DNA of 64,000 bases from Adiantum capillus-veneris (Eukaryota; Streptophyta; Polypodiopsida; Polypodiales; Pteridaceae), in NCBI GenBank assembly GCA_014529385.2, contig CM043947.1, positions 129,666,391 through 129,730,390 of the forward strand, written 5' to 3'. Below the pieces are notes generated by a model. That model did not search any database, was not told where the DNA came from, and saw nothing but the letters and a program-made list of their open reading frames with translations. The translations under genes and the position numbers were made by a program. Below are positions 31,931-43,525 of the stretch, one piece after another; the stretch's first letter is position 1, and each line of letters starts with the position of its first letter.

Positions 31931-32995
31931 CGCGATCATAAACACAAACAGGTGTTTCTTGTCCGTTATCATTGCCTCTCGTCTTTTTTAGCATCCATGT
32001 TTACCTATGATTAGTAGCACAATATTCATCACATTTGCTTAGTATTAAACATTAGATTCAATATAATTTCATGTCATACTCCCTTGTCTAGGTTTATGAA
32101 TCAAGAAGTCTAACTAAGCTAGTTTGACCAAGAGAGACATTATATATCTTCTCTTAATACCATGGGAAACGCCTTCCCAATTGGCAATGGTTACTTTAAG
32201 TTCTTAATCCGATATTATGAATCATTGTGTGCAATGTACTAGTGCTTTCTAGTGGGATTAATCCCTCTTGATCTTTAGCTTAAGTATTATAAAGGGAGTT
32301 TACTATTGTGATGAGCCTGGGGACAGTAACAGTGTCAATATGACCCCCTGCAGTTACAAAATTGAAATGCAGTGAAAAACAAACAAAGAAAAAAAACAAA
32401 AGTGCCAACAATGTAAAATCTTAAGCTAGAAGAGAAATCCAGTTTGATTTGGTACTTCACTCACATATATTGCCTATGGTCCTAGAGCCCTAAAGGTTCT
32501 AAGTGTGGGCGCTTTTCCTTGAAAATCAAAAGGCCCAAGGCATAAAAAATAAGCACACACGTCAAAAATTGAATCAATGTGGAAAACACTTTGGGGGGTC
32601 AAACAAAGAGAATAATATAGGTGATGATTTCATATGCAATTTCTTTTATCGTAGCTTAACTAGAAGGTCTTCTAGGTATAGTCTCTAGTCAACCCTCGAA
32701 TATGAAATACTTTGCTCCCGCGATTAAACAGCTTAATTGACCAGAGAGAATTAAGAAGCTTACCTATGGTATTAATTGTTGACCTCTAGTGCCTCTCGAT
32801 CGTTAAATTATCGATCCTAGACTTGTTTATTTTTTGACCTTTACAAGTGCTTATGTGTTTGATTATATTACAATTTAATGTTTATTGCTGAAAAATTGTT
32901 CAATATTTTGTTACCAATCAATATGCGTGCCTATTCACTGCATATGCTTTTTAATTATATATGTTCTATGAGAACGAATTACTGTGCCATTTTTG
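31925..32995 (+). repeat. Repeat S, inverted copy
   Basis: Reverse complement of 28200-29240 (about 1 kb) and of 1600-2085. At its left edge it merges with the integrase reading frame. Read in plus orientation it leads to a purine tract and LTR start at 33106-33116, as a 3' untranslated region would. Confidence 0.65.
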
Positions 32996-33105
32996 GTTGA
33001 TTTTGCAGTGTTTGAAGAAAGCTAAAGACATTCAACCTCAAATGCTCTTCCACCTCGATGAACGGGCTTCACCTCGCTAGCTTCCAAGGATGAAATCTAC
33101 ATCAG

Positions 33106-33115
33106 ATAGGGGGCA
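33106..33115 (+). other. Polypurine tract
   Basis: ATAGGGGGCA immediately before TGTTACGGACATCC, the start of an LTR. Confidence 0.6.
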
Positions 33116-33640
33116 TGTTACGGACATCCTATCATCTTTGACGGATGCCTTATCACCTTATTTGAGTCATGGACCGGGCTTGTCAATTCTTTAGGTGCAT
33201 AGGTGATCGCCAATGAGAGGCATACCACATTTTTACAATATTTTTTCTATGCTCGGCAACTGGCACCCATGTGTGAATGGGTCAGATTCATATAACAGGT
33301 CCATTTTGATCTAAAATCCTCATTCTTGAGGTGCATGCTAAAGAAGTGCTCTTGCTCTACCTCTACCTTCTTCTCCATTGTGTGCTCACAAGTGTTTGTG
33401 TGTGTGTATGCTTGAGAGAGAGAGAGAGAGAGTGAGTGATCGAGCATTACAACGGTGAGGCAGTTGAGCACGGCAGTAGTGGCTCCCTCTTCTTTGCAGC
33501 ACGGCATCCTTCATGACGGACACACCATTGCCCCCTTTGAGCTTACTAGGATATTTTTATTGTGTGCTTGCAGCATTTGTGGCTCGCACATAGTGTTTGG
33601 CAAGTCCCCAGCCTCCGACATGTGCGGTAGAAGTGCACAC
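33116..33640 (+). mobile_element. Family A LTR (plus orientation)
   Basis: Starts TGTTACGGACATCCTATC after the PPT. It contains the block shared with 1395-1594 and 46250-46450, a short (GA)n at 33414-33432, and the U5-like block shared with 12905-12998 and 45931-46020. The U5 end is not followed by a PBS; another LTR copy in opposite orientation starts at about 33641. Confidence 0.6.
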
Positions 33641-34092
33641 GCACAAACACAAACGGTATGTCATTCACCCTTGTCTCTCTCTCATTGCAAGAATCTTGCA
33701 CCGCCGTGAAGAGGGATCCTGTCATCACCGCTGCTCAATCGCCTCGTCGTTGTTGTAAGGTCACTCACTCACCCTTGCTTGCACACACACACACTCTCTC
33801 TCTCATGCTCACACACAACAAGAGTCTACACCGCAGTGAAGGAGAGTTAGCACACCATACATTCAAGAATAAGAGAAAATTTAGGGTTACAAACCCTTAT
33901 GTGAGTCTTCCTAATAACCACACTTGGGCACCCCACACTTGGCCAACAATTAGTATGCTATCTCTCTCTATATATATACTAAATGTGGTGTGCGCCTATC
34001 ATCGACGATCACCCATGAATACATGTGTGGAGCCAAGAAGGTCGGTCCATAGCTCAATAATAATAACAAGGATTACCAAAATTAACACACAA
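33641..34092 (-). mobile_element. Solo LTR-like copy (minus) related to 27.3-28.0 kb
   Basis: Shares CATTGCAAGAATCTTGCA, a CA/CT-rich tract (33779-33816), AACAAGAGTCTACACCGCAG, CACACTTGG and TCACCCATGAATACATGTGT with copy 2 at 27.4-28.0 kb. On the minus strand it starts TGTTAATTTTGG at 34092. No PPT precedes it, consistent with a solo LTR or fragment. Confidence 0.55.
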
Positions 34093-34277
34093 CCATGTGC
34101 TTGATTTGCCTAAAAATTACAAAACTAGAAAACATCGTGAGCAAACGAAAAAAAAAACCTCTACCATATGTACAATGTCTTATTCTTGCCATCAATCCTC
34201 AAGTGGGTTGCCCCACCCCTTGCATAGTCTGACCTCCTAGATCAAACACCTAGTTTTTCTCTCTTCCATCAATCTTA
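34093..34277. other. No gene seen
   Basis: Short AT-rich spacer with an A-run at 34150-34157. Confidence 0.3.
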
Positions 34278-35219
34278 TCAATCTCCAATAGTGCTTTCCC
34301 AAGCATGTAGCCATCCATGCACACAAAAAGCCCATGGCACTTTAGCACCGCTTCGAGCATCACTTGGCCTCCTCAACACACGTGGCTCTACCAGCACATC
34401 ATCTAATCCAACAAACGCTTTTGACCCTCCCTCCCATCCATGTAAAATAGAGCTCCTCTTAAGGGAACCGCTTATCCGACAGATAACATACTGCATTGTT
34501 TCAATCACAAGCATATTTTCAAACCAGGAATTGCGTACCTCCTTTGAAAGCTTGGACATAGCCTATGAATCTCCTCCATTCACCATGGGACACAGTTGCT
34601 GCATTGGCTCCATCGTTGGCTTCATGCTTTCTTTCACATCCTCTTTGAACTCAGTGCCAGCATCATCAAGCCCTTCATCATCAATTGGTCCTTCAAGATC
34701 AATCAACACCTATGCCTTGTCGACTTCATCTACCTTCTCTTCCACTTCATCTCCAACCAAAGAGAATAGAGAACCACCCTCTATCACACTGTTATGCTCT
34801 CCTTCCAAAACCAAGTTTGATTCATCTTTCATGGCTAGGCTTTGTACCTATTGCACCATTGTAGCACATTCCACAGCAACTTTCACAAGCACGGCCATCA
34901 GCATGGCACTGTATAGCATCTTTACCTGCATGTTCACTTCCATAGGCTTGGATTCCTCTACTTGGACTTCATCAAGCACATCGATTGGCATTTTCTCATG
35001 CTCCTCTAACACAACTTTCACATCTTTGTCCACACGCAGAAGATCAAAAGTCTCATACCTTGAGTGAGAATAATCAGTTTTCCATGTTGTATCTGCATCC
35101 ATAGAGCTATTGTCATCTGTTTTCCCTTCTTCCTCCATCTCAAGATTTGTGATATCCTCTATCTTTACCGCTTCAACTTCATCTACAAACCGCACCCTTT
35201 GATCTCTAGCACTCTTCAA
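34278..35219 (-). pseudogene. Acidic open frame with three stops, unrecognised
   Basis: One minus-strand frame spans about 313 codons with only three internal stops (near 34849, 34712 and 34561). It is Glu/Asp/Val-rich (VRFVDEVEAVKIEDITNLEM, VDKDVKVVLEEHEKMPIDVL, VGDEVEEKVDEVDKA) and ends in a Trp/Gly-rich tail (WEGGSKAFVGLDDVL, WAFCVHGWLHAWE). The length and bias suggest a once-coding sequence. The 258-codon plus-strand frame 34291-35067 (Ser/Thr-rich) is most likely its antisense. No family is recognised; a gag/pol linker of the neighbouring element is possible because gypsy protease-like sequence follows on the other strand at 35.7 kb. Confidence 0.35.
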
Positions 35220-35259
35220 AATGGAGATTGCTCAACCATACCTAAGTTTGCCTATGCAT

Positions 35260-35429
35260 CTTCTACCCTATCTAGTGGCAAGCGCAAGCGCAAAACAGAC
35301 CCCAGCAGCCTCTACGCTAGGCCCGTTTATGCAGAACTCGTCATGGGGAGTAAACATGGGGCACCACCTAGCCTTGAGTGGCTAGGACGTGAACAATAGG
35401 GATTCAAATAACACTAACATAGCACACCA

Positions 35430-35461
<32 letters not shown>

Positions 35462-35565
35462 TGGACGTGGGACGGAGGAGATGAAAACCCTTCAAAATGT
35501 GAGGGCAACAAACTTGATTCAAGATGGTATTTACAAAACCTTCGTCTCGGCAAAATGGAGACCAC

Positions 35566-35642
<77 letters not shown>

Positions 35643-35690
35643 ATAGTGCGTTCTCTAGAGAAATTGGGGAGACCGGCTCTTGAAAAACAA
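35260..35690 (-). repeat. Left arm of inverted repeat with (GA)n
   Basis: Contains GCAAAACAGACCCC, CCGTTTATGCAGAACT, a broken (GA)n (35429-35460), ACAAACTTGATTCAAGATGG, (GA)n at 35569-35640 and CTATAGTGCGTTCTCTAGAG. All of these recur reverse-complemented at 40255-40745. Confidence 0.75.
35569..35640. repeat. (GA)n microsatellite
   Basis: About 36 GA units, uninterrupted. Confidence 0.95.
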
Positions 35691-36790
35691 GAATGAAACT
35701 TACATATGGATTTGTAGAGAGACTTGTGGGTATTTTAGAATACATCATAGTATCCTCATGCACAATTGAGTACAAGCATACCTTTACCATAGCGGACTTT
35801 GGAAAGAGCAACAAATTTGATGCCATTTGGGATGACCATTCATGCATCAACTTAAATTGGTGCAAGATTGAGGCTATGACCATCTCTATCGGCGACATAA
35901 GGAGGGGCATCAATGAGCATAGTTATAGAGATGTTAATCGAACTCTTGTAAAGGAATTTGACTCAACTCCGGTCCATGGAAAGCAAATACCTACATGGTT
36001 GCACAAGAAAGAATATATTGAATGTGTGGAGCATACGAATGTGGGAGCCTGGTTAAAGAAGATTGCATCCTTGATAGATCAGTGGAAGATAAGAACTATG
36101 TTTAGGAGCCATTTCTTGAAGATTTGTTTGAGCCTTTTGGCTAGGATTAGATACCGGCTACTCTAGATGTTTGCGTAAATGAAATACTGCCTGCAAAGTT
36201 TTGTGATGAGGAAGGCTATGACACAGCTCCCTATTTTATGATAAAGGTGTTGAAGGAAGCTAATGAAAATTGTGAGTCTGAAAGCAGAAAAAGTGAGACA
36301 GACAGCTACGTCATAGATCATGATGCAAAAGCACAACAAAGGAAGAAAAGCAACTACAAGAGTATGTCATCATTGGCATACCTGAAGAATTGACAACAAT
36401 TGTTTCAAAGAAGCCGATTCTAGAAATGCACAACCCAAAGCAAAGTCTCCAAGTTCTAGATCGAATGCTCAACAAATTCAAGATTAAGAGCAGAACAAGG
36501 ATAAGGCAAAAGATTGATTGTCTCATATAGTGATCAAATTCAACATATGTGGAGAAATAGGACTCAAGATCACAAGTTTAATTTTGGTAGATCCTTATGC
36601 TACAAAGAATCTAGTATCTTATGGCACTTGTATAATGATGGAAAAGCCACCAATCAAGGAGCTAGAAGAAATAGTGTACACAAGTTCTAAAATGTCAATT
36701 CTTAGCTTTGGCATTGGTGCATCCAAAGCGACTCGACCATAGCAGAAGGAACAAGCAATGGTGTGTATCTTGACAGATGCATGACTGCGT
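35691..36790 (+). pseudogene. Gypsy protease C-terminal part and linker
   Basis: YGFVERLVGILEYIIVSSCT and HTFTIADFGKSNKFDAIW match the second half of a gypsy retropepsin (GxIxxVLVxV...F.VxDF...xxILGRPF); the ILGRP box is damaged. SYRDVNRTLVKEFDSTPVHG and, in another frame, TLDVCVNEILPAKFCDEEGY and YVIIGVPEEL follow as linker. The active-site end is missing; it would lie left of the (GA)n arm. Many stops after 36166. Confidence 0.45.
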
Positions 36791-38590
36791 GTTGAAGCAG
36801 GTACAAAAGGCCTGGACATGCATGTGGTAGCGGTTATGTATGTCTAATGTGGTTTTTTTAGGCTTGATGAGCTCCAAAATGGGCCAAATGATATGGCAAG
36901 TAAAGGCATTTGAAATTCTGGTTTTTTACTTTGGGATCTGGCGCTTGAGATGCTATGCGAGCTAGTCCAGACATCTCCTCAAACAGAGCTACATAGTAGA
37001 AGTTATGACAACTTGAAGGTCAAAGTGGTTTGCATATCCGTACCCGATGGATAGCTACAGATGAAAAATCAGAGTCGAAGCGGATGCATGGGCCTAAAGT
37101 TCTCATCTTGTGGTGCATGTTGGTTTTTTTGGTTGCCAAGTTATTGCCACTTGAAGTTTTGTCGGGGGCTGGTTCCGAGCCAATTTGGTCACCTCGATCA
37201 ATGTGCCATTTGAGGTTTTTGGAGCCTCGCCAAGATTTGTATGAAAAGTATGCGGTATGTGAAGGCCACAGGAAGTAACATGTCAATCTGAGCTGCGGAT
37301 GCCAAGATATTGTAGATTGAAGTTTGGGCCAGTTGCCACCTAGGTGGTATCAAAAGATTTTTTGCCACTTTGGCACACACCGTTCGAGGGTCCAAGAATC
37401 CAAAATGCAGCGAATTTTGTACATTTGGAATCAGCAAAGAGGGATTTCGGTTGGGACTTGCAGCTTGGAAAGCAAAGCAATAAAAGTCAGTGGGGAAAAA
37501 GTGATTACGTTTTAAGTTTTTGTGGTGTCCATGGGGGGTTTGAAGGGCAAGTCAAGTTGTGGCCACCACATGTCTGCAGGATAATCCCATATGCAAGGTG
37601 GGGATGCGTAGAGCTAGGGTATTTATATAGGAACATGGACTTCACTTAGGCAATGTGGAGTGGAGAGAGAGCTTCTCCTTGGTGTGGCTATGGTGGCACC
37701 ACCGTCTTCTTGACGCGGGGGCTGTGTGTTGACGTTCGTGGCGTATGCGGCATTGTTACTGGCGATTAGGCAATTGCTCTTGGCAGATTTTGTGATGATG
37801 TGGCATGTTTCAGGGATGGGTCCCACGGTCCAAGGGGGTGCCAATATTTATTGAGGATGGAGGGGGTCAATCTCGCACTATGTTGTCACGGCGCCGTGCC
37901 TTGGAACCCAAGTATCCAAAAATAACAAAGGGGTAGGTTACTTGCATAAATGCAAGGCTAAAAAATGAAACGTTGTCGACCAAAATAGGGGTTGCTCACA
38001 CACCCTAAAGGGGAAAGTTTTTTTGCATCTAGGGGAGGAATTCTTGGGGCCAACGAGGGCACCAACTAGAAGAGGGTTTCTCATGCTCTCAATGAGGAGA
38101 GCTCGGTGGAGAAGAAGACGAAGAAGACGAAGGCTGAAAGGGAATAATTTGTGCTCGTCAAGGACAAGTTGATGGAGTCGTCTTGTGATTATTTGTACAC
38201 GGTTTTTTTTTGTCGAAGATGAAGCATTTCATTGCCAAATTATGTGCCATTTCCTCCCCCTTTCCCCCCTTCTCATCTTTGCTCTGCTCCAAGTGTTTGG
38301 TGCCGGTTGTCTGAGCATGTGTGCCCCCCGAGCTGTGTGTGAGTGTGAGAGAGAAAACGAGAGTGGTGTATGTGGTGAGATTGCTAGAAACCTGCAAAAT
38401 CCGGATGATACACTCCAACCTGTGGATTGTGCAAAGCGTGTGTGTGATATGTGTGTAGACGATGATCTCTATGCGGAGGTGTGTAGTTTTGATGGTGTTT
38501 TCGAGTGGATGGGGGTGTTGTGGGAACCCTTGGCTATAGAGAGGCATTTTGTTGTGTGCTAGGTGTGTTCCCCTTCCCCCCTTTCCATCT
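36791..38590 (+). mobile_element. LTR-like region with TATA box, weak
   Basis: G/T-rich, with GGGTATTTATATAGGAACATGG (TATA-like at 37617-37633) and, at its right end, TTTTGGTGCCCCCACTAAGG (38593-38612), the same sequence that stands at the presumed PBS at 40755. 38210-38310 and 38535-38600 are related to each other (GCATTT..., CCCTTTCCCCCCTTC.CATCTTT, GTTTGGTGCC), suggesting a duplicated LTR/PBS junction. Frames of 190 codons (38730-38158 minus) and 125 codons (38185-38562 plus, Cys-rich) oppose each other, and neither is recognised. Confidence 0.35.
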
Positions 38591-38699
38591 TTTGGTGCCC
38601 CCACTAAGGAAAAGGCACGGTTCATGTTTTTTTGCTCTTGGTTTGTGTCAAAGATAAAACATGGTACGATGGATTGCGAGAGGAAGAAAAAGCGGACTG

Positions 38700-39240
38700 G
38701 ATGACTTTGGAATTGACTTTTTAACGCCAATAATGTGCAGCTGCATGAGGTAAAGTGAAAATTGGATGGTCTAAAGCAAAGCTTGGATAGAGATTTTCAA
38801 GCTTTTGTGTGGGAATTCAAAGCCCTTTGGAGACAGCTTATGGAGGCACTATTGCACAAACTGTTGATTATTTGAAATTGAGCAAATAATTGGATTGCTT
38901 GCATGAGGAGGTTAGACATAAGGTCAAAGCAAATGGGCATGTGACATATGCAAAAGCGGTAAATTTGGCAAGGGGCCAAAACTAAGAAGATTTTGAAGAA
39001 GTGGCAAGCTAGTCACGGTTTGTCAAATGTTGTGGTGCCTATGCAGACCAAAGTGAAGCCAAGGTTGGTGCAAAGGGAGGTGTCGGTGCAAGAGGAACCA
39101 AGAGTTTTATGCCTAAAAAGAAATGAGTGGTTTTGATGCCAAAGATGCCAGTTAGAGAAGCTCCAATGGTGGAAGAAGCGCAAAGGGTTCTAGTGATGGC
39201 CGGCTTTCGAAAGCTTCGGCTATGGGCACTAACCCCAAAG
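38700..39240 (+). pseudogene. Gag-like fragment
   Basis: With stops, it reads LDCLHEEVRHKVKANGHVTY and AKAVNLARGQN, resembling the end of a gypsy capsid (L..G...E....V......TYE.A...A), followed by a basic Lys-rich tail. Weak similarity only. Confidence 0.3.
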
Positions 39241-39289
39241 AGGGGGAGCATTATAAAAATAAAAATTAAAAAATAACATTTTTTGTTTC

Positions 39290-39351
39290 AGGTTGCCACC
39301 ACCACCCCCTCCCTTGTCCTTGCGCTCACAGAGGGGCAGCCACCCTTGGCA

Positions 39352-39423
<72 letters not shown>

Positions 39424-39490
39424 CATACACACACACACATTCACAAACACACATTCACAAACACATGCATGTACACACACTCACCCTCAC

Positions 39491-39545
<55 letters not shown>

Positions 39546-39725
39546 AAAGAAGGCGAAAAAATTTCAGCCTCCTCTCTCTCTTTCCATACATACACACACA
39601 CACACACAAACACACTCACAAGCACATACATGTACACACACATACATACACTACACGCATAAGCACATCCACACAATCACATGCGCACCAACAACGCACA
39701 CACACGACACGCACAAGAAAGAAGA
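39290..39725. repeat. Microsatellite cluster (CT)n and (CA)n
   Basis: (CT)n at 39355-39416 and 39493-39541, separated and followed by imperfect CA/CATA repeats. Long SLSL/HTHT frames on plus and RERE on minus are artefacts of the repeats. Confidence 0.9.
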
Positions 39726-39839
39726 AGCAAAAGAAAATGGAAATCGATCAAACAAAGGACAAAAAACACGCGATAGCGACAACAAATCAAAGAATGATGC
39801 CGAAGGCATGCCTTAGTCGGCACCGAAATTGACGAGCGT

Positions 39840-40754
<915 letters not shown>

Positions 40755-40756
40755 TT

Positions 40757-40774
40757 TGGTGCCCCCACTAAGGA
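40757..40774 (+). other. Candidate primer-binding site
   Basis: TGGTGCCCCCACTAAGGA stands 2 bases after a CA terminus and recurs at 38595. It begins TGG as a PBS must (tRNA ends CCA); the tRNA is not identified. Confidence 0.4.
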
Positions 40775-42123
40775 GGGCTTCTTGGAATCCTTCAATTTAC
40801 AACGCTAAAAACGATGCACGTCATTGACCATGGATGAGTGGCTGTGGGAATTCTCCAATTAAAGAACGGAGGAGAAAGAAATTGAAGAAGCACTAAGAGC
40901 TTTCATTGAAGTGCTGCTACCGGAATACACCATCGTGAACATCCAAGAAGTAATTTCTCCATCTTGCATCTCTCATTCTAACCGTGAATCAAGAGCCACC
41001 AGAGGGAGGGCAGCAGACTGCTCTCATTGCCATCACCCACCGCACTCTATCAATGAGTGCCATCAACGAAAGTAAAGGAGAAGCGGAAATCCTCTACATC
41101 GACGTCCACCGCAAAAAAATTGTCCATATTAAGGAAGAAAAGAGGTTATTAAAGCCTCTCTTCCCCAAGGAAATCTGAAAATAAAAGTGTAGCCTCAACT
41201 CCTAAGTGGCCCAATGGGGCTGCTCGTGCCAAGGGAAAAGGAGGGCTAGGCCAATCCCAAATCACATGACCCCAAGGAAGAAGAAAAACCTGGCCATGCA
41301 AATGCTTTGAGTTTGGCTCTAGAAAGCAGAATCGTGCCCAGGCTGCTAGAAAGAAAGTCATCCAAGGTAAAGCGGCGAAAGATTACCTATTGATTTGCAG
41401 CATGCATGCAAGTGCTGCCAGTTCACTTCGACAACCCCGAAGCGGAGGTGATAAGGAGGTTCCCATGCCCTAGAGAGGAATGGTTTGGCTACTCTCCTTG
41501 CTGCTTTGGAAGGTGGGTAGAGGGCCTTCCTTGTCTCCCCGTGCAACTCATCTTAAAGAAACTGTCTACGGGTGAAACCCAGTGGGCCAAAGATGAGCTT
41601 TAAATGGTGTGGAATTCATGAAACAAGCCAATTACGGTAACTACTTGCAACTGCTGCTAGCTAAAAGTCTAGGAGTGGTAAAACACATTGCCATCACTCC
41701 ATACGTACTAAGCAATGAAGGGAAGGTGAGGCCTATGAAGGGCGATGACCTCATGTGGATGTGCCAACTTGTCAACACTGGCATGGTAAGGGTATAAGTG
41801 AGTACTCTACACTTTGTGCATCATGGATAACGGACCAACCAATTTTCCATTTAGGTTTCTGCAACACATGCACGTACATATATATGTAGATAGGAAGATC
41901 TTCTATCAGCAGAAGATTGTATTCTTGTTTGGTGCTCCGGTGCTAGGAGAGATCCTTAGCTCCCCAAATCCCATTATCCTCCCCGTGTTGAATTACCATC
42001 ACTCCTTTAACGTTTCAATTTTCATCATGTTTTGATCTATCCACTTAACCTTGTAAGAAGCCGCTATAAGCCGCTAAGTTACTTCTGTTTAAGAAAAAAA
42101 AGAAAAAAGTTTGGAAAAAAAAA
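40775..42123 (+). pseudogene. Presumed leader / upstream coding debris
   Basis: From ATG 40829, MDEWLWEFSN then a stop, RTEEKEIEEALRAFIEVLLP and EYTIVNIQEV; several short frames (40984-41178, 41406-41603, 41609-41797) follow. They may be a gag upstream region, but no domain is recognised. Confidence 0.25.
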
Positions 42124-42774
42124 TCTTGTTTGCAATGGCAAACGTTTCCTTCCCAACCTTCACGGGTAAGGTGGGGGAAGATGCTTCGGATTTTCTAGAT
42201 AATCTTGAAATAGCATGTGTCATCTCGAGAAGGGATGATGATGCTTCATGTCTACGTATTTTTTCATTGTTAATGAAAGTGGAAGCAAGATCATGGTACA
42301 ACACCTTGGTGGCTTGCACCAAGGAGAGGTGGGACCTGCTAAGAGCATCATTTCTAAGGCTCTTTGGAGAAGGCACCACACCAGAAAAATTGTGGCAATT
42401 GCTGATGGAGTTAAGGTAAGGAGGTATGGCTGAATATGCAGCATACGAATCAAAGTTTGTGGACCTATGAGGGCGAAGGGGCACCCAATTTCCCAAAGAA
42501 AGACCAGTTTGTGGCTAGTCTATGGCCAATTCTTAAAGAGAAGGTGAAGGGAAGGTTTCCTGCTATGTATGAGGTAGCAATTGAAGTAGCCCGCTTTAAA
42601 GATAAGAAATTGCATCTACAAGCCATGACTATCGAGGAAGAGGAACCAAGTAGGGCCCAACCACACCTAGTTGCACCTGCAACAGTCGTCCAGAGGAATC
42701 AGTCTCATAGGAACCGGCTGAAGATCCAGAAAACCTGCTCAACTGAATCACCAACCATGTTTTCAGTGTTATAA
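42124..42774 (+). pseudogene. Ty3/gypsy gag capsid (plus strand)
   Basis: MANVSFPTFTGKVGEDASDF, LDNLEIACVISRRDDDAS, EARSWYNTLVACTKERWDLL and FGEGTTPEKLWQLLMELR form a Retrotrans_gag domain; after a stop at 42418 the frame changes: MAEYAAYESKFVDL, then FPKKDQFVASLWPILKEKVK and ARFKDKKLHLQAM. It ends at about 42774, where a minus-strand gypsy begins. CCHC and pol are absent. Confidence 0.75.
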
Positions 42775-43525
42775 TTCGATGATTCTTGTCAGAAGCTATA
42801 TGCATTTCTCCCATCATATTTAAAGGTGCGAGTTGTGACATTTCATCCCCCTCAGACGTTACCCAAGTTGTCCCCCTATTTCCCTAAGTGTCTATGGTTG
42901 TTGCTAGGTGGACCCAATTCACATTGTCAGACTCAGTCACCCCAGGTAGAACATTCATACAAGGAGAATCTTTCCCAACACTAGAATCCATATAAGAAGA
43001 ATCTTTCCCAACAATACTGCAATGGGGCCGAGTGAACTGTGGTGTTAGATCTATAATCAATTATAAATATGTTCCTATGGGGATGTGCTCGACCAGTAAC
43101 AAGATCAACTTGAATGTCAGAGTCATGGAACTGCAAGTAGACAGGGTTTTTAGACCAGTCATTCACCATTTTTGCTTCCCTCATGAAAGGATGTCCTAAG
43201 ATCATTTTAGACGACATAGTGTGCTTGGAGAAATCCATAACAATGAAGGTATTCCTTATTTTTGTGTCGAAGGACCTTAATCTTGAGATCTTCTAATATC
43301 CCAATAGGTTTAACAATAGTCCCATTGGCCATCTTTACTACTATATTTGTAGTCCCAAGGTGAGGTCTTCCCATAGTTTCCTTAGTTACAATGCTAACCA
43401 CAGTGCCACCATCAAGGATTCACTTCATAGTTAATCCCTTAGTAGTGATTGATATGGTTGCATTGGATTCATCGCCTTCAAAGTATTATCCCAACTTGTT
43501 AACAGGTATTTCAACAACAGAGTTC
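42775..43525 (-). pseudogene. Family A gypsy copy 2: protease and linker
   Basis: ILDGGTVVSIVTKETMGRPH (about 43420-43360), IVVKMANGTIVKPIGILEDL, SSKMILGHPFMREAKMVNDW and VYLQFHDSDIQVDLVTGRAH correspond one to one with copy 1 at 8519-7870. The DGG in place of D(T/S)G is shared. A frameshift lies at about 43250. The linker (MSQLAPLNMMGEMHIASD) ends at 42780; RT and everything beyond are missing. Confidence 0.75.

Noticed and set aside
34291-35067. 258-codon plus-strand frame, the longest in this part
   Set aside because: Ser/Thr-rich and exactly antisense to a Glu/Asp-rich near-open frame; treated as a shadow, though kept as an open question in the findings.
38158-38730. 190-codon minus frame as a possible gene
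   Set aside because: Opposed by a 125-codon plus frame over the same bases, contains an internal duplication of LTR/PBS-like sequence, and has no recognisable domain.
39283-39832. Frames of 177-179 codons with SLSLSL and HTHTHT, and RERERE frames on the minus strand
   Set aside because: Pure consequence of CT/GA and CA/GT microsatellites; same for 26755-27346, 27391-27925, 40128-40643, 46052-46316 and 62069-62441.
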